A stretch of 8,959 nucleotides of DNA from Paracoccaceae bacterium. GTDB taxonomy: Bacteria > Pseudomonadota > Alphaproteobacteria > Rhodobacterales > Rhodobacteraceae. Position 1 is the stretch's first letter, and each line of letters starts with the position of its first letter. The position numbers and the translations under genes are program-made. Of the stretch, positions 7,032 through 8,959 are shown in pieces. The stretch is from assembly GCA_003512825.1 (NCBI GenBank), contig DOOI01000065.1:1-8959 (forward strand), in the 5' to 3' direction. The notes beneath the pieces were generated by a model. That model searched no databases, was not told the origin of the DNA, and saw only the letters and a program-made list of their open reading frames with translations.

Positions 7032-7183
7032 TCCATTCGGTCGGTTTTGCGCTGCATTTGAGGGGCGGCGCGCCTGCTCCCGATGCCCACCCCCTCTCGC
7101 GGGTATGGATGTCGAAACACAGTCTTGCGCCGGGTGAGGCGGCAGAAGAATTTCGAACAAATGTGGGAATTGGCGATTTAAGG

Positions 7184-7213
7184 GATTCACAACCCGAATC
7201 AGATATGCGATTC
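7184..7213. promoter_or_regulatory. Cluster of three GANTC sites upstream of ftsB (candidate CcrM/GcrA control region)
   Basis: GATTC (7184-7188), GAATC (7196-7200) and GATTC (7209-7213) lie 12 and 13 bases apart, 57 to 86 bases before the ftsB ATG. GANTC is the target of the alphaproteobacterial cell-cycle methyltransferase CcrM, and the regulator GcrA acts at promoters carrying methylated GANTC. I count only about four other GANTC sites elsewhere in the window, so the cluster is notable. A TTAA at 7178-7181 could be half a CtrA site, but the second TTAA at the right spacing is absent. The control role is inference. Confidence 0.5.
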
Positions 7214-7269
7214 TCTCATCAGCGCCCATGAAGAGGCGCGTGGCAGTTTCATACAGGCACACAAAATTA

Positions 7270-7566
7270 ATGACACGCAACCGCCCGGCCCTTGGCCAAA
7301 TTATCTATGTTGGCGTCTGCCTCTTGTTGTCCGGCTCGTTCGTTTTTGCGGCGATGCAAGGCAATTACGGGTTGTTTCGCCGGGCGGAAGTTGTGGCAGA
7401 AACCCAAAGCTTGCAATTGGAATTGACCCAGCTCGATCAGCGGGTCGCGCGGATGGAAAACCTAACCAAACGGCTTTCGGATGCCTATCTGGATCTTGAT
7501 TTGCTCGATGAGCAGACCCGTTCGGTTTTGGGCTATATCCGCAACGATGAGGTGGTGATCCGCTAA
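7270..7566 (+). CDS. ftsB: FtsB/DivIC-type septum formation initiator protein
   Basis: A 98-residue bitopic inner-membrane protein of the FtsB/DivIC (septum formation initiator) family. FtsB joins FtsL and FtsQ in the divisome and helps activate septal wall synthesis. Visible parts: a short N-terminal cytoplasmic tail; one membrane segment at about 10-29 (IIYVGVCLLLSGSFVFAA); the family motif GNYGLFRR (31-38); a coiled coil at about 39-70; and the C-terminal stretch YLDLDLLDEQTRSVLGYIR (73-91), typical of alphaproteobacterial members. The ATG at 7270 is preferred over 7228 because homologues start with MTR and the longer form adds a basic tail; neither has a good ribosome binding site, so the start is less certain than the identity. 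Three GANTC sites lie upstream. pdhA follows 162 bases later on the same strand, a neighbourhood I recall from other Rhodobacterales. Confidence 0.85.
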   Translation: MTRNRPALGQIIYVGVCLLLSGSFVFAAMQGNYGLFRRAEVVAETQSLQLELTQLDQRVARMENLTKRLSDAYLDLDLLDEQTRSVLGYIRNDEVVIR

Positions 7567-7600
7567 GGCGGTTTTGCTTTCTTTCTTCCTTGAGATTTTC

Positions 7601-7647
7601 GCAACAAGTTGCTGGCCGCGCGCGGCCCCTTTGCAGCGCGGCAACTT
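7601..7647 (+). repeat. Nested inverted repeats between ftsB and pdhA
   Basis: AAGTTGC (7606-7612) pairs exactly with GCAACTT (7641-7647). Inside this lies the 14-bp palindrome GGCCGCGCGCGGCC (7614-7627). GCAAC at 7601-7605 can also pair with GTTGC at 7608-7612, so two alternative folds share the same strand. The RNA between ftsB and pdhA should be strongly structured. It might end ftsB transcription or shape the pdhA leader. No T-run follows, so a classical terminator is not supported. Confidence 0.5.
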
Positions 7648-7684
7648 AGCACTCGCTTTGCGAAACGGGATGCTGTATGAAATG

Positions 7685-7698
7685 GTTCAATATTAAAC
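7685..7698. promoter_or_regulatory. Imperfect AT-rich palindrome upstream of pdhA (possible operator)
   Basis: GTTCAATATTAAAC is symmetric except for one pair (positions 4 and 11 of 14), and is AT-rich in a GC-rich setting, 31 bases before the pdhA ATG. It could be a regulator site or include a -10 region (TATTAA at 7691-7696), though no good -35 is present at the right distance. Tentative. Confidence 0.25.
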
Positions 7699-7728
7699 TA
7701 TTTCTGCAACCGCGAGAGGGAGGGCGCG

Positions 7729-8718
7729 ATGGCTGCCAAAAAACCCCAAGCCCAGCCGAATGTTTCGGCCGAGGAACTCAAATCCTATTATCGAGACATG
7801 CTGCTGATCCGGCGCTTTGAAGAAAAAGCGGGTCAGCTCTACGGTATGGGGCTGATCGGCGGCTTTTGTCACCTGTATATCGGCCAGGAAGCCGTTGTGG
7901 TGGGGCTGGAGGCCGCGACCAAAGAGGGCGACAAGCGGATCACATCCTATCGCGACCATGGACATATGCTGGCCTGCGGGATGGACCCCGGCGGGGTGAT
8001 GGCAGAATTGACCGGACGTGTCGGCGGCTTGTCTAAGGGCAAGGGCGGCTCGATGCATATGTTCTCCAAGGAGAAGCATTTCTACGGCGGTCATGGCATC
8101 GTCGGCGCGCAGGTGCCGCTGGGAGCGGGGCTGGCCTTTGCCGACAAGTATCTTGGCAATGACAACGTGTCTTTTGCCTATTTCGGTGATGGCGCGGCCA
8201 ACCAAGGACAGATTTACGAGACATTCAACATGGCTGCACTGTGGAAGTTGCCGGTGATTTTCGTCATCGAAAACAACCAATACGCCATGGGCACCGCGCA
8301 GAAGCGCTCGACTTCGACGCCGGATCTTTGGACGCGCGGCGCGGCGTTCGGCATTCCGGGTGAGGCCGTGGACGGGATGGATGTGCTGGCAGTGAAGGCC
8401 GCAAGCGAGAAAGCCGTGGCGCATTGCCGGGCAGGCGAAGGGCCGTATATTCTTGAAGTGAAGACCTATCGCTACCGCGGGCACTCGATGTCGGACCCTG
8501 CGAAATACCGGACGCGGGAAGAGGTGCAAAAGATGCGCGAAGAGCGCGATTGCATTGAGCAAGTGCGCGATCTGCTGATCGGCGGCAAGCATGCGACCGA
8601 AGAAGATCTCAAGGCGATTGATAAAGAAATCAAAGAGATCGTGAACAAAGCCGCTGAATATTCAAAAGAAAGCCCAGAGCCGCCCGTTGAAGAGCTTTGG
8701 ACTGATATTTACGCCTGA
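7729..8718 (+). CDS. pdhA: Pyruvate dehydrogenase E1 component, alpha subunit
   Basis: With the beta subunit this forms the thiamine-diphosphate-dependent E1 heterotetramer, which decarboxylates pyruvate and transfers the acetyl group to lipoyl domains of the pyruvate dehydrogenase complex. The 329-residue product matches alphaproteobacterial E1 alpha. Motifs: [10 protein letters not shown] (46-55) with the active-site region H48; [10 protein letters not shown] (72-81); GGSMHMF (106-112); the thiamine diphosphate and Mg motif from GDGAANQ (153-159) to ENNQYAMGT (181-189), i.e. GDG through NN; and the loop [15 protein letters not shown] (247-261), whose serines are the regulatory phosphorylation sites in mitochondrial homologues. 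The ATG at 7729 follows a GAGGGAGGG stretch by 4-5 bases. pdhB starts 22 bases after its stop. Branched-chain oxo acid E1 alpha is an alternative, but the sequence and its neighbour favour pyruvate. Confidence 0.95.
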   Translation: MAAKKPQAQPNVSAEELKSYYRDMLLIRRFEEKAGQLYGMGLIGGFCHLYIGQEAVVVGLEAATKEGDKRITSYRDHGHMLACGMDPGGVMAELTGRVGGLSKGKGGSMHMFSKEKHFYGGHGIVGAQVPLGAGLAFADKYLGNDNVSFAYFGDGAANQGQIYETFNMAALWKLPVIFVIENNQYAMGTAQKRSTSTPDLWTRGAAFGIPGEAVDGMDVLAVKAASEKAVAHCRAGEGPYILEVKTYRYRGHSMSDPAKYRTREEVQKMREERDCIEQVRDLLIGGKHATEEDLKAIDKEIKEIVNKAAEYSKESPEPPVEELWTDIYA

Positions 8719-8740
8719 TCGTTGCGGAGGAGTTAGACAG

Positions 8741-8959
8741 ATGGCAACCGAGATTCTGATGCCCGCCCTCTCGCCCACGATGGAGGAAGGCACGCTGGCG
8801 AAATGGCTGGTGAAAGAAGGCGATACGGTCAAATCCGGCGATATCCTCGCCGAGATCGAGACCGACAAGGCGACGATGGAGTTTGAGGCCGTCGATGAAG
8901 GCGTCATTGGCAAGCTCTTGGTTGCCGAGGGCACAGCGAATGTGAAGGTCAATTCGGCC
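8741..8959 (+). CDS. pdhB: Pyruvate dehydrogenase E1 beta subunit with N-terminal lipoyl domain (partial, runs off right edge)
   Basis: Seventy-three residues are visible and all belong to a lipoyl (biotinyl-lipoyl) domain: [19 protein letters not shown] at the start and the lipoylation site [11 protein letters not shown] (40-50) with the modified lysine at K43. In many alphaproteobacteria the E1 beta subunit carries such a domain at its N-terminus and lies directly after pdhA. The E2 gene (pdhC) of these organisms begins almost identically, so from the visible part alone E2 is the alternative; the gene order pdhA-pdhB-pdhC decides for E1 beta. The start ATG has GGAGGAG 8 bases upstream. It is clearly co-transcribed with pdhA (22-base gap). 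Confidence 0.8.
   Translation, partial: MATEILMPALSPTMEEGTLAKWLVKEGDTVKSGDILAEIETDKATMEFEAVDEGVIGKLLVAEGTANVKVNSA

Larger units (their letters stand above)
6956..7269. other. 314-base gap between pgk and ftsB: palindrome, GANTC cluster, no convincing gene
   Basis: I see no credible protein gene here. On the plus strand a 39-codon frame (7018-7137) lacks a ribosome binding site and starts inside the palindrome. On the minus strand a 100-codon frame shows no family features and overlaps the ftsB start. The left part holds CGTATG twice (6981-6986, 6992-6997, one helical turn apart) and a 26-bp palindrome. The right part holds three GANTC sites. The middle (about 7032-7180) is GC-rich and unassigned; a small RNA cannot be excluded. 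Confidence 0.6.

Noticed and set aside
7018..7137. A 39-codon plus-strand frame starting in the 26-bp palindrome
   Set aside because: There is no ribosome binding site, the start codon is buried in the palindrome centre, and the peptide shows no family features.
7178..7192. CtrA binding site upstream of ftsB
   Set aside because: Only one TTAA half-site is present; the position seven bases further reads ACAA, so the TTAA-N7-TTAA consensus is not met.
6978..7280. A 100-codon minus-strand frame in the pgk-ftsB gap
   Set aside because: No recognisable domain, no good ribosome binding site, low-complexity composition, and it overlaps the ftsB start.
7560..7575. Short stem CCGC/GCGG followed by TTTT at the ftsB stop codon, as a terminator
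   Set aside because: The stem has only 4 bp and overlaps the coding end, so it is too weak to call an intrinsic terminator.

Overview
The window looks like a piece of an alphaproteobacterial chromosome, most likely a marine member of the Rhodobacterales (Roseobacter group). Three things point there: the protein style; the order pdhA followed by a second E1/E2 gene that opens with a lipoyl domain; and a cluster of GANTC (CcrM-type) sites before a cell-division gene, while GANTC is scarce elsewhere in the window. This is family-level inference from reading; no database search was possible. No transposase, integrase, tRNA, rRNA, CRISPR array or phage gene was seen.

Left part (1-4532). On the minus strand cysS (cysteinyl-tRNA synthetase) overlaps by an ATGA junction the first codons of another gene that runs off the left edge and resembles Rhodobacterales squalene/phytoene synthase-like proteins. 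Divergent from cysS, on the plus strand, lie a fold-type I PLP aminotransferase, a leader region with a strong hairpin and a possible 37-codon small ORF, and a trimethylamine methyltransferase (MttB) family gene without an in-frame amber codon. The MttB-like gene ends at a strong terminator that can work on both strands.

Middle part (4585-6955). Two cyclophilin-type prolyl isomerases lie in tandem on the minus strand: an upstream cytoplasmic one and a downstream copy with a signal peptide, overlapping by 8 bases. They are transcribed away from pgk (phosphoglycerate kinase) across a 126-base divergent intergenic region.

Right part (6956-8959). After pgk comes a 314-base gap holding a perfect 26-bp palindrome and three GANTC sites within 30 bases. 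It is followed by a short FtsB/DivIC-type division protein gene, a structured intergenic region, pdhA (pyruvate dehydrogenase E1 alpha) and the start of pdhB (E1 beta with an N-terminal lipoyl domain), cut by the right edge. pgk and pdhAB belong to lower glycolysis and to the step into the TCA cycle.

Most of the window is ordinary housekeeping. The points most worth following are the leader of the MttB-like gene, the MttB-like gene standing without a visible corrinoid partner, the GANTC cluster before ftsB, and the 26-bp palindrome after pgk. I did not find a convincing new multigene system.
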